DNA of 64,000 nt from Planktomarina sp. (GTDB lineage Bacteria; Pseudomonadota; Alphaproteobacteria; Rhodobacterales; Rhodobacteraceae): assembly GCA_017856985.1 (NCBI GenBank), contig JAFMEA010000004.1, forward strand, positions 17,150 through 81,149, read 5' to 3'. Under the pieces are notes generated by a model. That model saw only the letters and a program-made list of their open reading frames with translations. It was not told the DNA's origin and did no database searches. This document shows, one piece after another, positions 53,583 through 62,436 of the stretch. Position 1 is the first letter of the stretch. Each line of letters begins with the position of its first letter. The translations under genes were made by a program, and so were the position numbers.

Positions 53583-54301
53583 TTATGCCAAATACAAATC
53601 GGTTGCTAAAGGTAATGAATTTAACGTGGCCTGCTTTTAATGAAAAACAACATTTAGGGTGGAACATTCAGGAAGGTGCAGGCGGTGGCAAGCGTGTTTC
53701 TTCAGCCAAAATCGCACAGTTGGACTTACCAGATATTGAAGCTGCAGAATATGCAATGCACCAACTTGGACAAGATAAATTATTTATGATCCGCGATGGG
53801 GATCACGATTTAGACAAGGCTTTAGAAGCTCTCAACTACCGTGTCATTGATCCATCTAGTATTTACGTTTCTGAAACCGCTCAACTAGCTCCAGAGACGC
53901 TGCCTTTAGCTCAAAGCTACGCCGTGTGGGAGCCATTACAGGTTATGCATGAAATCTGGAGTGCTGGGAACATAGGAAAAAATCGCGTATCAGTGATGCA
54001 CAGGGTTCACGGAGACAAAACTGGGCTTTTGGCTCGAGATGGAGATACCGCCGCTGGTACTGCATTTATAGCACTGGACGATGAAATTGCTATGGTCCAT
54101 GCGGTTGAGGTGCTCAAAAGTTGCAGGCGCAAAGGTGTCGCACGAAAACTGATGGCGCAGGCGGCTAAATGGGCAAAAGCGAGGGGAGCTACATATATGA
54201 GTTTAATAACTACAAATCGAAATGTTGCTGCCAATAGCTTATACCAGTCCATGGGAATGCTCCCTATTGCGAAATACCACTATCGAATTAAGGAAAGTTG
54301 A
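53579..54301 (+). CDS. GNAT family acetyltransferase, two-part
   Basis: A 240-aa protein with a C-terminal GNAT domain. The acetyl-CoA-binding segment is VHAVEVLKSCRRKGVARKLM (about residues 177-197) with AAKWAKARGATYMSLITTNRN and NSLYQSMGMLPIAKYHYRIK behind it, a layout shared with many thialysine-type GNATs. The first ~110 residues are less conserved and probably form a second GNAT-like lobe. The start may be ATG 53579 or the next Met codon 53585. It overlaps neighbours on both sides. Substrate unknown. Confidence 0.85.
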   Translation: MIMPNTNRLLKVMNLTWPAFNEKQHLGWNIQEGAGGGKRVSSAKIAQLDLPDIEAAEYAMHQLGQDKLFMIRDGDHDLDKALEALNYRVIDPSSIYVSETAQLAPETLPLAQSYAVWEPLQVMHEIWSAGNIGKNRVSVMHRVHGDKTGLLARDGDTAAGTAFIALDDEIAMVHAVEVLKSCRRKGVARKLMAQAAKWAKARGATYMSLITTNRNVAANSLYQSMGMLPIAKYHYRIKES

Positions 54302-54867
54302 TGACTGACAAACCGACAGCTCTTGACCTGCCAATGGTCAACCCTCTTCCGGCCTCCACACAGAAATATTTTGATGCCTGTAAAGAGAAACTCGGAATAA
54401 TTCCAAATGTATTGCAAGCCTACGCCTTTGATATTGATAAACTGAATGCTTTTACTGGTTTTTACAACGATGTGATGCTGTCTAAAAGTGGATTATCCAA
54501 ACTAGAACGCGAAATGATTGCAGTCGTGGTGTCTTCAATCAACAAATGTTTCTACTGTTTAACTGCCCATGGCGCTGCCGTTCGGGAACTTTCTGAAAAT
54601 CCGGTATTAGGCGAGCAATTGGTAATGAATTACCGCTCTGCAAATTTAAATGTACGGCACAAGGCAATGCTTGATTTTGCAGCTCTTATGACAGAATTTA
54701 GTCACCGAATCGAAGAAACTGATAGAGATAAACTGCGGGCCGTTGGCTTTTCAGATCGTGATATTTGGGACATTTCTGCGGTAGCCGGGTTTTTCAATAT
54801 GACCAACCGCATTGCCAGCGCCACAGATATGATACCAAACCCAGAATATCATCCGCAAAGCCGTTAG
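54301..54867 (+). CDS. AhpD-like (carboxymuconolactone decarboxylase family) peroxidase-related protein
   Basis: A 188-aa protein of the uncharacterised peroxidase-related/AhpD group. I start it at ATG 54301, overlapping the GNAT stop as TGATG, rather than the TTG 3 nt before. The redox motif is NKCFYCLTAHGAAVREL with Cys-x-x-Cys and the His three residues later, as in AhpD. It is preceded by LSKLEREMIAVVVSS, and followed by LDFAALMTEF and DIWDISAVAGFFNMTNRIAS. It probably works as a thiol-based antioxidant enzyme. The OmpA-like gene starts 7 nt downstream. Confidence 0.9.
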   Translation: MTDKPTALDLPMVNPLPASTQKYFDACKEKLGIIPNVLQAYAFDIDKLNAFTGFYNDVMLSKSGLSKLEREMIAVVVSSINKCFYCLTAHGAAVRELSENPVLGEQLVMNYRSANLNVRHKAMLDFAALMTEFSHRIEETDRDKLRAVGFSDRDIWDISAVAGFFNMTNRIASATDMIPNPEYHPQSR

Positions 54868-54874
54868 GATACAA

Positions 54875-55777
54875 ATGTTAAGACTTATCGCCCTTATTTG
54901 GATATTGCCTTTGCCTATTCAGGCTATTGAATTTTCCATGCCAGTGGGATTAGAAAAAATCGCACAATATGACAGCCCTCTAGATACCTTACTATTACCG
55001 CTAGATATTTGGGACGGCTCCAAGGTTCCCAGCAAAAAATTTATGGGCGCCTCAACTAAGGTCATTTTCCGGTCAGATGTGGTAACAAAGCCAGAGGCTA
55101 TTGCTGCGGTTATTTTGCCACAACTAATTGAAAAAGGTTACAAGCTGACTTTGCAATGCGCAGACCGGTATTGTGGTGGTTTTGACTTTCGGTTTTCATT
55201 GAAGGTGATGTCACCGCCTGAAATGTATGTTGACCTAGGAAATTACATCTTTATTGGCTTCCAAAAAGATGATGATAAGGCAGCCTGGTTGTTAATCAGT
55301 CAGTCATTGAAACAAACCCATATGCAGCTTACTACAATTCAGCCCACTCAAAATAAAGACCTCAAGTTTTCGGTTCTCCCTGTCCCAAAAGGTCCAGGTG
55401 AATTGTCCAATCAACTAACTGAGACGGGGCATTTCATTTTAGCTGATCTTAAATTCGAGGCAGGAGCAGCCAAGTTGGAGGGAGATGTATTCCCTTCTCT
55501 ACTAGCGCTTGTGGAGTATTTGAGAAGCAGGCCCACACAATCAGTCGTTTTGGTGGGTCACACAGATTCTCAAGGCTCTCTTGAAACTAATATAGAGCTA
55601 TCTAAAGAACGCGCAATCTCAGTTCAGGCTTTATTAAATACCCAGTTTCCAGATATTGAACCTGGACGCATTAATGCAAATGGCATTGGTTATTTAGCCC
55701 CAGTTGCAAGCAATCAAACCACCACAGGTCGCGAATTGAATCGTCGCGTGGAAGTGGTTTTAATACCGGTTGAGTGA
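54875..55777 (+). CDS. OmpA-family C-terminal domain protein
   Basis: A 300-aa secreted protein. A signal peptide (MLRLIALIWILPLPIQAIEF) is followed by a poorly conserved region with two close Cys residues (LQCADRYCGG), probably a disulfide. From about residue 190 an OmpA peptidoglycan-binding domain appears: LKFEAGAAKLEG, VVLVGHTDSQGSLETNIELS, LSKERAISVQALL, INANGIGYLAPVASNQTTTG and RELNRRVEVVL. It likely anchors to peptidoglycan from the outer membrane or periplasm. AGGA lies 5 nt before the ATG. Confidence 0.9.
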   Translation: MLRLIALIWILPLPIQAIEFSMPVGLEKIAQYDSPLDTLLLPLDIWDGSKVPSKKFMGASTKVIFRSDVVTKPEAIAAVILPQLIEKGYKLTLQCADRYCGGFDFRFSLKVMSPPEMYVDLGNYIFIGFQKDDDKAAWLLISQSLKQTHMQLTTIQPTQNKDLKFSVLPVPKGPGELSNQLTETGHFILADLKFEAGAAKLEGDVFPSLLALVEYLRSRPTQSVVLVGHTDSQGSLETNIELSKERAISVQALLNTQFPDIEPGRINANGIGYLAPVASNQTTTGRELNRRVEVVLIPVE

Positions 55778-55788
55778 CCCTTGTCGAT

Positions 55789-55817
55789 TTTTTGATGTGC
55801 TCCAAAGTCATCAAAAA
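55789..55817. terminator. possible bidirectional terminator between the OmpA-like gene and ilvD
   Basis: TTTTTGATG and CATCAAAAA form a 9-bp inverted repeat around an 11-nt loop, 11 nt after the OmpA-like stop and 31 nt before the end of ilvD. The flanking T and A runs suit termination from either side between two convergent genes, but the stem is AT-rich and the loop long. Confidence 0.4.
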
Positions 55818-55847
55818 GGTCAAGACCAGACTTGCCAGGAGGATTTT

Positions 55848-57581
55848 TTACAAGTCAAAATAAATGTGTCGTTCCACCTTAGCACCAGGATGTGTAACAG
55901 CACCTTTGTAGGTTGCTCCAACTAGTTGAGCATATTTCCAGAGCGCACCGCTTGCGTAAAGTGTTTCTCGTGGGCCTTTCCAATCAGTTTTTCGTTGACT
56001 TAGTTCATCGTCACTAAGTGCAACCGATAGTGCGCCTGAAATAGCATTAATCGTAATTACGTCACCAGTTTCAATAAGAGCAATGGGACCACCGTACGCA
56101 GCCTCAGGTCCCACGTGCCCGACACAAAACCCACGGGTAGCACCAGAGAAACGTCCATCAGTTATCAATGCCACCTTTTTGCCCATGCCCTGACCTGAAA
56201 GAGCTGCCGTAGTAGCCAACATTTCTCGCATTCCAGGACCACCAGACGGGCCCTCATTACGGATGACTAGGACCTCACCTTCTTTATATTCCCGCCGTTT
56301 TACAGCTTCAAATGCGTCTTCCTCACACTCAAACACTCTCGCCGGCCCTGTAAAAATCTGATGTTGTGGGCTAATACCAGCTACTTTAACAATTGCGCCT
56401 TCAGGAGCTAAATTTCCCTTTAAGCCAACAACCCCACCAGTTTTTGTTATAGGAACGTCGACAGGATAGATCACTCGACCATCAGCTTCACGCTCAATAA
56501 GGTCCAGTTCTTCACCCATAGATCTACCAGTTGCTGTCATGCAATCTTCGTGCATCAGGCCAGCCTTGCGCAGCTCCTTCATGACAACAGGCACACCACC
56601 TACCTCGTAAAGATCTTTGGCCACATATTGACCACCTGGCTTCAAATCAACGAAATATGGGGTATCACGGAAAATTTCGCACACATCATCAAGATAAAAC
56701 TCCAAACCCGCTTCGTGTGCAATCGCCGGCAAATGCAATCCAGCATTAGTCGATCCACCTGTGCATGCGACAACACGTGCCGCATTTTCTAAAGACTTCA
56801 TAGTTACGATGTCGCGCGCACGAATGTTTTTCTCAAGCAGGTTCATGACTGCCTCACCTGAAGCAATAGCGTATTGATCACGAGACTCGTAAGGTGCCGG
56901 TGCCCCAGATGAATTAGGCAAAGCAAGACCGATAGCTTCTGAGACACATGCCATTGTATTCGCAGTAAATTGTCCCCCACAGGCGCCAGCTGACGGGCAT
57001 GCAACCGCTTCAAGTTTCTCCAGATCACTGGTTGATAAATTACCTGCCTGATGCTGTCCAACAGCTTCAAATACATCTTGGACGGTGACATCTTTGCCAT
57101 TCAATCTTCCGGGCAAAATTGAACCACCGTAAATAAACACAGAAGGTGTATTCAAACGTACCATGGCCATCATCATTCCTGGTAAAGATTTATCACAGCC
57201 TGCAAGACCAACTATTGCGTCATAACAATGACCTCGCATTGTCAGCTCAACACTATCCGCTATAGCTTCACGACTGGCTAGAGACGAGCGCATTCCCTCA
57301 TGGCCCATGGCAATCCCATCAGTCACAGTAATTGTGGTAAATTCACGCGGCGTACCAGCTGCTGATTTCACTCCAATCTTAACAGATTGGGCCTGCCGGT
57401 TAAGGGAAATATTACATGGTGCAGCCTCATTCCAACAGGTAGCCACTCCTATGAAAGGCTGAGCAATTTCTTCAGCGGTCATCCCCATCGCATAATAATA
57501 CGAACGATGTGGCGCACGCGCTGGACCAACTGAGACATGGCGACTAGGCAATTTAGATTTATCAAACACGTGCTTATTCAT
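55848..57581 (-). CDS. ilvD: dihydroxy-acid dehydratase
   Basis: Dehydrates 2,3-dihydroxy-3-methyl acids in valine, isoleucine and leucine synthesis, using an Fe-S cluster. The 577-aa protein has all cluster cysteine regions: [37 protein letters not shown] and [20 protein letters not shown], together with [18 protein letters not shown] and the C-terminal [20 protein letters not shown]. The ATG lies ~250 nt from the divergent CPBP gene. The long AT-rich upstream gap shows no gene. Confidence 0.96.
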   Translation of the reverse strand: MNKHVFDKSKLPSRHVSVGPARAPHRSYYYAMGMTAEEIAQPFIGVATCWNEAAPCNISLNRQAQSVKIGVKSAAGTPREFTTITVTDGIAMGHEGMRSSLASREAIADSVELTMRGHCYDAIVGLAGCDKSLPGMMMAMVRLNTPSVFIYGGSILPGRLNGKDVTVQDVFEAVGQHQAGNLSTSDLEKLEAVACPSAGACGGQFTANTMACVSEAIGLALPNSSGAPAPYESRDQYAIASGEAVMNLLEKNIRARDIVTMKSLENAARVVACTGGSTNAGLHLPAIAHEAGLEFYLDDVCEIFRDTPYFVDLKPGGQYVAKDLYEVGGVPVVMKELRKAGLMHEDCMTATGRSMGEELDLIEREADGRVIYPVDVPITKTGGVVGLKGNLAPEGAIVKVAGISPQHQIFTGPARVFECEEDAFEAVKRREYKEGEVLVIRNEGPSGGPGMREMLATTAALSGQGMGKKVALITDGRFSGATRGFCVGHVGPEAAYGGPIALIETGDVITINAISGALSVALSDDELSQRKTDWKGPRETLYASGALWKYAQLVGATYKGAVTHPGAKVERHIYFDL

Positions 57582-57829
57582 TGAGGAACCCCTGGCTTAT
57601 AACTTACAAGATTATGTATGCGGTGAAACCCAGATGGGCAAGGCAACAGTTCAACAGGGGTTAATCATGAATTAAGAACTTATTCATTAGGCATTAAAAC
57701 TTTTCTATACTTTTGCTAACCTTGGGTTGTTGGGAAAAGTAAAATGTAAAGCCATAAAAATATCCTAAGGTTTTGTTTAATATTAAATATATTCTTCCTT
57801 TGTTCTGACACACAAACTAGAAAGCCCAT

Positions 57830-58711
57830 ATGTCTTACAAACCACATAACCGACTAGTTGCGCCAGCCCGCCAAAAATCTGGTGTATTTCGCTTTGCCTT
57901 TGGATTAACTGTCACCATTTTATTATACGCGTTTCTGCTTGCGTTAGGTAGCTATGCACTAAAATTGACCATGGGCAATGCCTGGGTTGGTGACTTAGCT
58001 GCCCCAGGAGGAGTACTGACACCTGGCCAAACCTTGACCATACTTGGCAGCTTTAGCTTTCTAATTATAGCGATCGGGCTTGTAGTTATTTTAGTGCATC
58101 ACCGTAACCCGATAAGCTTACTTGGCGGCCTTGCACTTACCAACTCACAGTTTCTTCTCGCAATGCGGGGATTGGTAACATACGTGGGCCTCGCTATCAT
58201 CTTTTTATTTTTAACAGAAGATTTCCGACAGCAACTTTCGTTCGTACTTTGGCTGACGCTTCTACCTATTTCTGTATTGTTTATACTCATTCAGGTCAGT
58301 GCAGAAGAATTAGTCTTCCGTGGCTATATCCAGAGCCAACTGGCAGCCCTTGGTGCACCAAGAATTATTTGGATACTTATCCCTTCAATCCTCTTTGGTT
58401 TGTTGCACTATAATCCAAGCGCAATGAATGAATTAGCACCATGGACTGCTTTGTGGGCGGTTGGATTTGGGGTACTAGCAGCTGACCTTACAGCACGTAA
58501 TGGCACACTTGGTCCCGCAATCGCCCTTCACTTTACTAATAATTTTATGGCCCTTGTGGTTTTGGGCTTGGAAGATTTTTTAGGTGGCTTGAGCCTTTAC
58601 GTTTACCCTTTTTCTTCAACAGATACCACTGAATTGGTCTCACGCATGCCAAATGAGGCGATAGGTATTTTAGTGGCTTATCTTTTTGTGAGGCTTGCTA
58701 TGCGGACTTGA
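57830..58711 (+). CDS. CPBP family intramembrane metalloprotease
   Basis: A 293-aa polytopic membrane protein of the CAAX protease/bacteriocin-processing (ABI) family. Around seven hydrophobic helices are visible. The active-site motifs are QVSAEELVFRGYIQSQL (Glu-Glu-x-x-x-Arg), SILFGLLHYN (His) and PAIALHFTNNFMALV (His and Asn), so it should be catalytically competent. Substrates of the family in bacteria are mostly unknown. It stands between ilvD (divergent) and accD (same strand, 64-nt gap). Confidence 0.9.
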   Translation: MSYKPHNRLVAPARQKSGVFRFAFGLTVTILLYAFLLALGSYALKLTMGNAWVGDLAAPGGVLTPGQTLTILGSFSFLIIAIGLVVILVHHRNPISLLGGLALTNSQFLLAMRGLVTYVGLAIIFLFLTEDFRQQLSFVLWLTLLPISVLFILIQVSAEELVFRGYIQSQLAALGAPRIIWILIPSILFGLLHYNPSAMNELAPWTALWAVGFGVLAADLTARNGTLGPAIALHFTNNFMALVVLGLEDFLGGLSLYVYPFSSTDTTELVSRMPNEAIGILVAYLFVRLAMRT

Positions 58712-58775
58712 GTTGCATTTCTCTGTACAGGTGATTAACTGACCGAAAGGTCAAATAAACAAGGGAACAGCACAC

Positions 58776-59696
58776 TTGAATTGGATTTCAAACTATGTCC
58801 GACCAAAAATAAATTCACTATTTTCGCGTCGTGAAGTTCCAGAAAACCTTTGGACCAAGTGTAACGAGTGCGGGACTATGCTGTTTCACCGCGAACTTTC
58901 AGATAATTTAAATGTTTGTACACATTGTGATCACCACATGGTGATCAGCCCTCGTGCACGCCTAGAAGGATTGTTTGATGGCGGTATTTTCGTTGATGTT
59001 GATGTTCCAAAGCCGATAATTGATCCTCTAAAGTTTCGTGACCAAAAAAAATATCCAGACCGACTCAAAGCGGCACAAAAGAAAACTGGTGAAACAGAAG
59101 CCATGCTTGTAGCAGAAGGCGAAATTGGGCGAACTGGTATTGTTGTCGCCTGCCAGGACTTCTCATTTATGGGTGGGTCTATGGGTATGTACGTAGGTAA
59201 TGCAATAATCGCTGCAGCGCAGCGCGCTGTTGATTTAAAACGCCCATTAATCTTATTTTCAGCCGCCGGAGGCGCACGAATGCAGGAGGGTATTTTGTCC
59301 CTTATGCAGATGCCACGCACCACAATTGCTGTTCAAATGCTGAAGGAAGCTAACCTCCCCTACATCGTTGTGCTTACCCACCCCACCACGGGTGGTGTCA
59401 CTGCGTCTTATGCCATGCTCGGTGATGTACATATCGCCGAACCCAATGCTTTAATCTGCTTTGCTGGCCAAAGAGTAATCGAACAAACTATTCGTGAAAA
59501 ACTACCTGAAGGGTTTCAACGTGCTGAATATTTGTTAGATCATGGCATGCTTGATCGGGTGACCCATCGCACCAAAATGCGCGATGAACTAATAACGATT
59601 ATTAGGATTTTACTGAACAAATCACCTGCTATTATGGGAGATTTGCCCAAACCCTCCCCAGAAGACAAATCAACTAAAAAGAGCAAAACTACGTGA
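58776..59696 (+). CDS. accD: acetyl-CoA carboxylase carboxyltransferase subunit beta
   Basis: Carboxyltransferase half making malonyl-CoA. It starts at TTG 58776, with AAGGGA 9 nt upstream, giving the family N-terminus MNWISNYVRPKINSLFSRRE. A Cys4 zinc finger is formed by CNECGTMLF and NVCTHCDHH (Cys at about residues 29, 32, 48 and 51). Then VVACQDFSFMGGSMGMYVG, AAGGARMQEGILSLMQM and TTGGVTASYAMLGDVHIAEP follow. The 306-aa length is normal. The zinc-finger coding region holds a perfect 8-bp inverted repeat (58928-58947). folC overlaps its stop as GTGA. Confidence 0.96.
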   Translation: MNWISNYVRPKINSLFSRREVPENLWTKCNECGTMLFHRELSDNLNVCTHCDHHMVISPRARLEGLFDGGIFVDVDVPKPIIDPLKFRDQKKYPDRLKAAQKKTGETEAMLVAEGEIGRTGIVVACQDFSFMGGSMGMYVGNAIIAAAQRAVDLKRPLILFSAAGGARMQEGILSLMQMPRTTIAVQMLKEANLPYIVVLTHPTTGGVTASYAMLGDVHIAEPNALICFAGQRVIEQTIREKLPEGFQRAEYLLDHGMLDRVTHRTKMRDELITIIRILLNKSPAIMGDLPKPSPEDKSTKKSKTT

Positions 59697-60976
59697 CATT
59701 AAAATCCTCAGACCGCATCCTAGAACGGATGATGGCGCTGCACCCAAAGGTCATTGATCTAACATTGGATCGTGTTTGGAGACTTTTAGAATCTTTAGGG
59801 AACCCACAGTTATCACTTCCACCTGTGATCCACATAGCAGGTACAAACGGCAAAGGTAGTACACAAGCGATGGTTCGCGCCGGATTGGAAGGCGCAGGAA
59901 AAACCGTGCATGCTTATACTTCTCCTCATTTAGCCTATTTTCACGAGCGTATTCGAATAGCTGGAAAGGTAATCACCGAAGACGCCTTAACTTACCAACT
60001 CGATACCTGCTATAATTCTAACAACGGCGACGACATAACTTATTTTGAAATTACAACTTGTGCAGCGCTACGTGCTTTCTCTCAAACGACCGCAGATTTT
60101 ACCCTCCTAGAGGTGGGGTTGGGTGGACGTCTTGATGCCACAAATGTTATTAGCTCGCCTGCAGTCTGTATCATTACGCCTGTTGATCTAGATCACCAAC
60201 AATTTTTGGGCGACACAATCTCACAAATTGCATATGAAAAAGCTGGTATTTTGAAGCGTGGAGTTACTGCTATAGTAGGTCCACAAAAAGATGAGGCACT
60301 TGAAGTTATAGAGCGGCAAGCGGCTAAAATTGGCGCACCACTTTTAATTTATGGTCAACATTGGCAAGTAAGTGTAGAAGCTGAGCGCTTAATATTTCAA
60401 GATGAAAAAGGCCTTTTAGACCTGCCACTGCCTTCTCTTTTGGGGCCCCACCAATTGCAGAACGCCGGATCTGCAATTGCAACCTTGCGTTATTTGGAAA
60501 TGGAGGAGAATGATTGCGCTAGCGCTGTAACTAACGCAGTTTGGCCTGCACGAATGGAACGGCTACGGATCGGTACTCTTGTCGATTCTTTTCCCCAAAA
60601 TGAAATCTGGCTAGACGGTGGGCATAACCCAGCGGCGGGGCGTGCGATTGCAGCCACACTAAAAGATCTACCAAAGCGCGATACCCACTTAATATGTGGT
60701 ATGATTAACACCAAGGACGTTGAAGGGTTTTTGAAACCAATATCTAGGCACTGCATTTCTTTGACGGCGCTCACGATTCCCAATGAACCTAATGCTGTAC
60801 CAGCAGCCGAGTTAGCCAAAGCTGGCATCGCATGTGGTTTAACCTGCAGTCAGGGCGAAGATATACGCCAGCTGCTCGAAAAAATATCTAATCTATATCC
60901 TTATTCACGCATCCTGATCTGCGGTTCTTTGTATTTAGCTGGCCACGTTCTACGCGAAAATAAAAACACAAACTAA
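59693..60976 (+). CDS. folC: bifunctional folylpolyglutamate synthase/dihydrofolate synthase
   Basis: Adds glutamate to dihydropteroate and folates. It starts at GTG 59693, overlapping the accD stop. The 427-aa Mur-ligase-fold protein has the P-loop IHIAGTNGKGSTQAMVRAGL, YTSPHLAYFHERIRIAG, LLEVGLGGRLDATNVI, ITPVDLDHQQFLGDTISQIA, EKAGILKRGV (carbamylated Lys region) and WLDGGHNPAAGRAI at the C-terminal domain. The accD-folC linkage is common in proteobacteria. It is convergent with zapE. Confidence 0.96.
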   Translation: MTLKSSDRILERMMALHPKVIDLTLDRVWRLLESLGNPQLSLPPVIHIAGTNGKGSTQAMVRAGLEGAGKTVHAYTSPHLAYFHERIRIAGKVITEDALTYQLDTCYNSNNGDDITYFEITTCAALRAFSQTTADFTLLEVGLGGRLDATNVISSPAVCIITPVDLDHQQFLGDTISQIAYEKAGILKRGVTAIVGPQKDEALEVIERQAAKIGAPLLIYGQHWQVSVEAERLIFQDEKGLLDLPLPSLLGPHQLQNAGSAIATLRYLEMEENDCASAVTNAVWPARMERLRIGTLVDSFPQNEIWLDGGHNPAAGRAIAATLKDLPKRDTHLICGMINTKDVEGFLKPISRHCISLTALTIPNEPNAVPAAELAKAGIACGLTCSQGEDIRQLLEKISNLYPYSRILICGSLYLAGHVLRENKNTN

Positions 60977-60999
60977 CAAAATTACCATTTGTAGATTAA

Positions 61000-62055
61000 T
61001 CAGCTTTGACCCCATTCATTAGCCTGCATTTCCCGAAGCCTTGAAGCAGTTCGTTCGAACTCAAAGCTACCCACCCCCTCAAAATATAATTCTTCAGGGG
61101 CAGCATCAGCAGATGCTATGAAACCTATCCGAGCTTCATAAACCGTGTCTATTAAAGTAACGAAACGTTTAGCTTCACTAGCGTTATCGCGGCCCAATAT
61201 TGGAATATCATCAAGGATAAGAACTTTAACTTCATTAACGAGCGCCAGATAATCCGCTGCACCAAGTGGCTGACCACAGAGTTCTGAAAACGAAATGCGT
61301 GCAATGCCATTCCTGAGATTTGGTATTTGAACCTTACGAGATTTAACTTTCAAGGTAAATTTTTGACCCAGTCCCCCAGCTAATTCTAACCAAATATTAT
61401 TCATAGCCTTTGTTGCCTCTAGTCCAAGGGGACTAAAATAAATTTTCTGCCCGGACATCTTATTTTGTCTATAATCAGTTGATGATGCCAATTCAGTCAC
61501 CACCATTCTCTCCTGTAGCAAATCAATAAAAGGCAAGAAAAGCTGCCGGTTTAGACCATTTTTGTACAGATCATTAGGGTGTCGGTTTGATGTTACAACT
61601 ATCGCGATCCCAGCCGCAAAAAGTGCCTCAAACAACCGTCCTACCAACATTGCATCCGTAATATCTGTGATTTGCATTTCATCAAATGCAAGGCAAGAAA
61701 TTCCCCCAGCCAGTTCTTGGGCAACAGGTTGGATCGCATCCTTAGTTCCTTTTAACTTAGCTTGGGCAATTCCTGCGTGCACCTCTTGCATAAAGGCATG
61801 AAAATGTACCCGCCGTACCGCCTCACTTGAGCTGCGAGCAAACATATCCATTAGCATGGATTTTCCACGTCCAACGCCACCCCAGAGATACAAACCCTTT
61901 GGGCCTGGCCCTACTTTTCGAAACCAACTCCTCTTTCGCGGCGCAGTTAAAGCCATTCGCACCCGTTCTAATTCCGGCAAGACAGATTCCTGTGCATCGT
62001 CAGGTTGCAAATCTCCAGCTAAAATCGCGTTAGAATAAGTGGTAATCAAGTCCAT
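61000..62055 (-). CDS. zapE: AFG1/ZapE-type AAA ATPase
   Basis: ATPase linked to FtsZ ring control and protein quality in proteobacteria and mitochondria. I choose ATG 62055, giving MDLITTYSNAILAGDLQPDD; an upstream GTG at 62064 would add three residues and its ribosome site (GAAGG) is too close. Walker A is YLWGGVGRGKSMLMDMF, followed by RVHFHAFMQEVHAG, Walker B LAFDEMQITDITDAM, VTSNRHPNDLYKNGLNRQLF, ILDDIPILGRDNASEAKRFV and the late EFERTASRLREMQ. The length of ~351 aa is typical. Confidence 0.95.
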   Translation of the reverse strand: MDLITTYSNAILAGDLQPDDAQESVLPELERVRMALTAPRKRSWFRKVGPGPKGLYLWGGVGRGKSMLMDMFARSSSEAVRRVHFHAFMQEVHAGIAQAKLKGTKDAIQPVAQELAGGISCLAFDEMQITDITDAMLVGRLFEALFAAGIAIVVTSNRHPNDLYKNGLNRQLFLPFIDLLQERMVVTELASSTDYRQNKMSGQKIYFSPLGLEATKAMNNIWLELAGGLGQKFTLKVKSRKVQIPNLRNGIARISFSELCGQPLGAADYLALVNEVKVLILDDIPILGRDNASEAKRFVTLIDTVYEARIGFIASADAAPEELYFEGVGSFEFERTASRLREMQANEWGQS

Positions 62056-62436
62056 ACAATTCACTTACCTTCACAATATTACATGTGCAAATGATCTATT
62101 TTTAAAAGAATAAATCTTGGCTGAAAGACGAGTCTTATACAAATTCTGGAATTTAAAATTAAATGCTTGCGTACTAAACACGATTATTTAGGTTTATGGA
62201 TATGACATAAGCTGTACTTTTTAGCCCTGTCTTAGTTGCAGATCGTATTATCATTATTCTTAGCTTAGGGCTGCAGATCCAGATGACATTCTGGAAGTAG
62301 ATTTATAGGCCCTTGGAGTAGTCGAATTTTTAAATAAAAATATAATATTTTGAAACTGGGAACATTTACAGTCAAAAATTTAAATCACATATTTGACCGA
62401 TAGGGTTTTCAAACTCTCATATTTGGAGAAATCATA
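62056..62436. other. AT-rich intergenic region with no gene seen
   Basis: About 380 nt between the divergent zapE and monooxygenase genes. It should hold promoters for both. I found no open frame with a plausible ribosome site, no tRNA-like cloverleaf and no strong inverted repeat. GGAG lies 7 nt before the monooxygenase ATG. Confidence 0.5.

Noticed and set aside
58928..58947. Perfect 8-bp inverted repeat in the zinc-finger region of accD, considered as an mRNA-binding site for AccD autoregulation
   Set aside because: It encodes conserved finger residues (CDHHM), so the symmetry may follow from codons; nothing else supports autoregulation.
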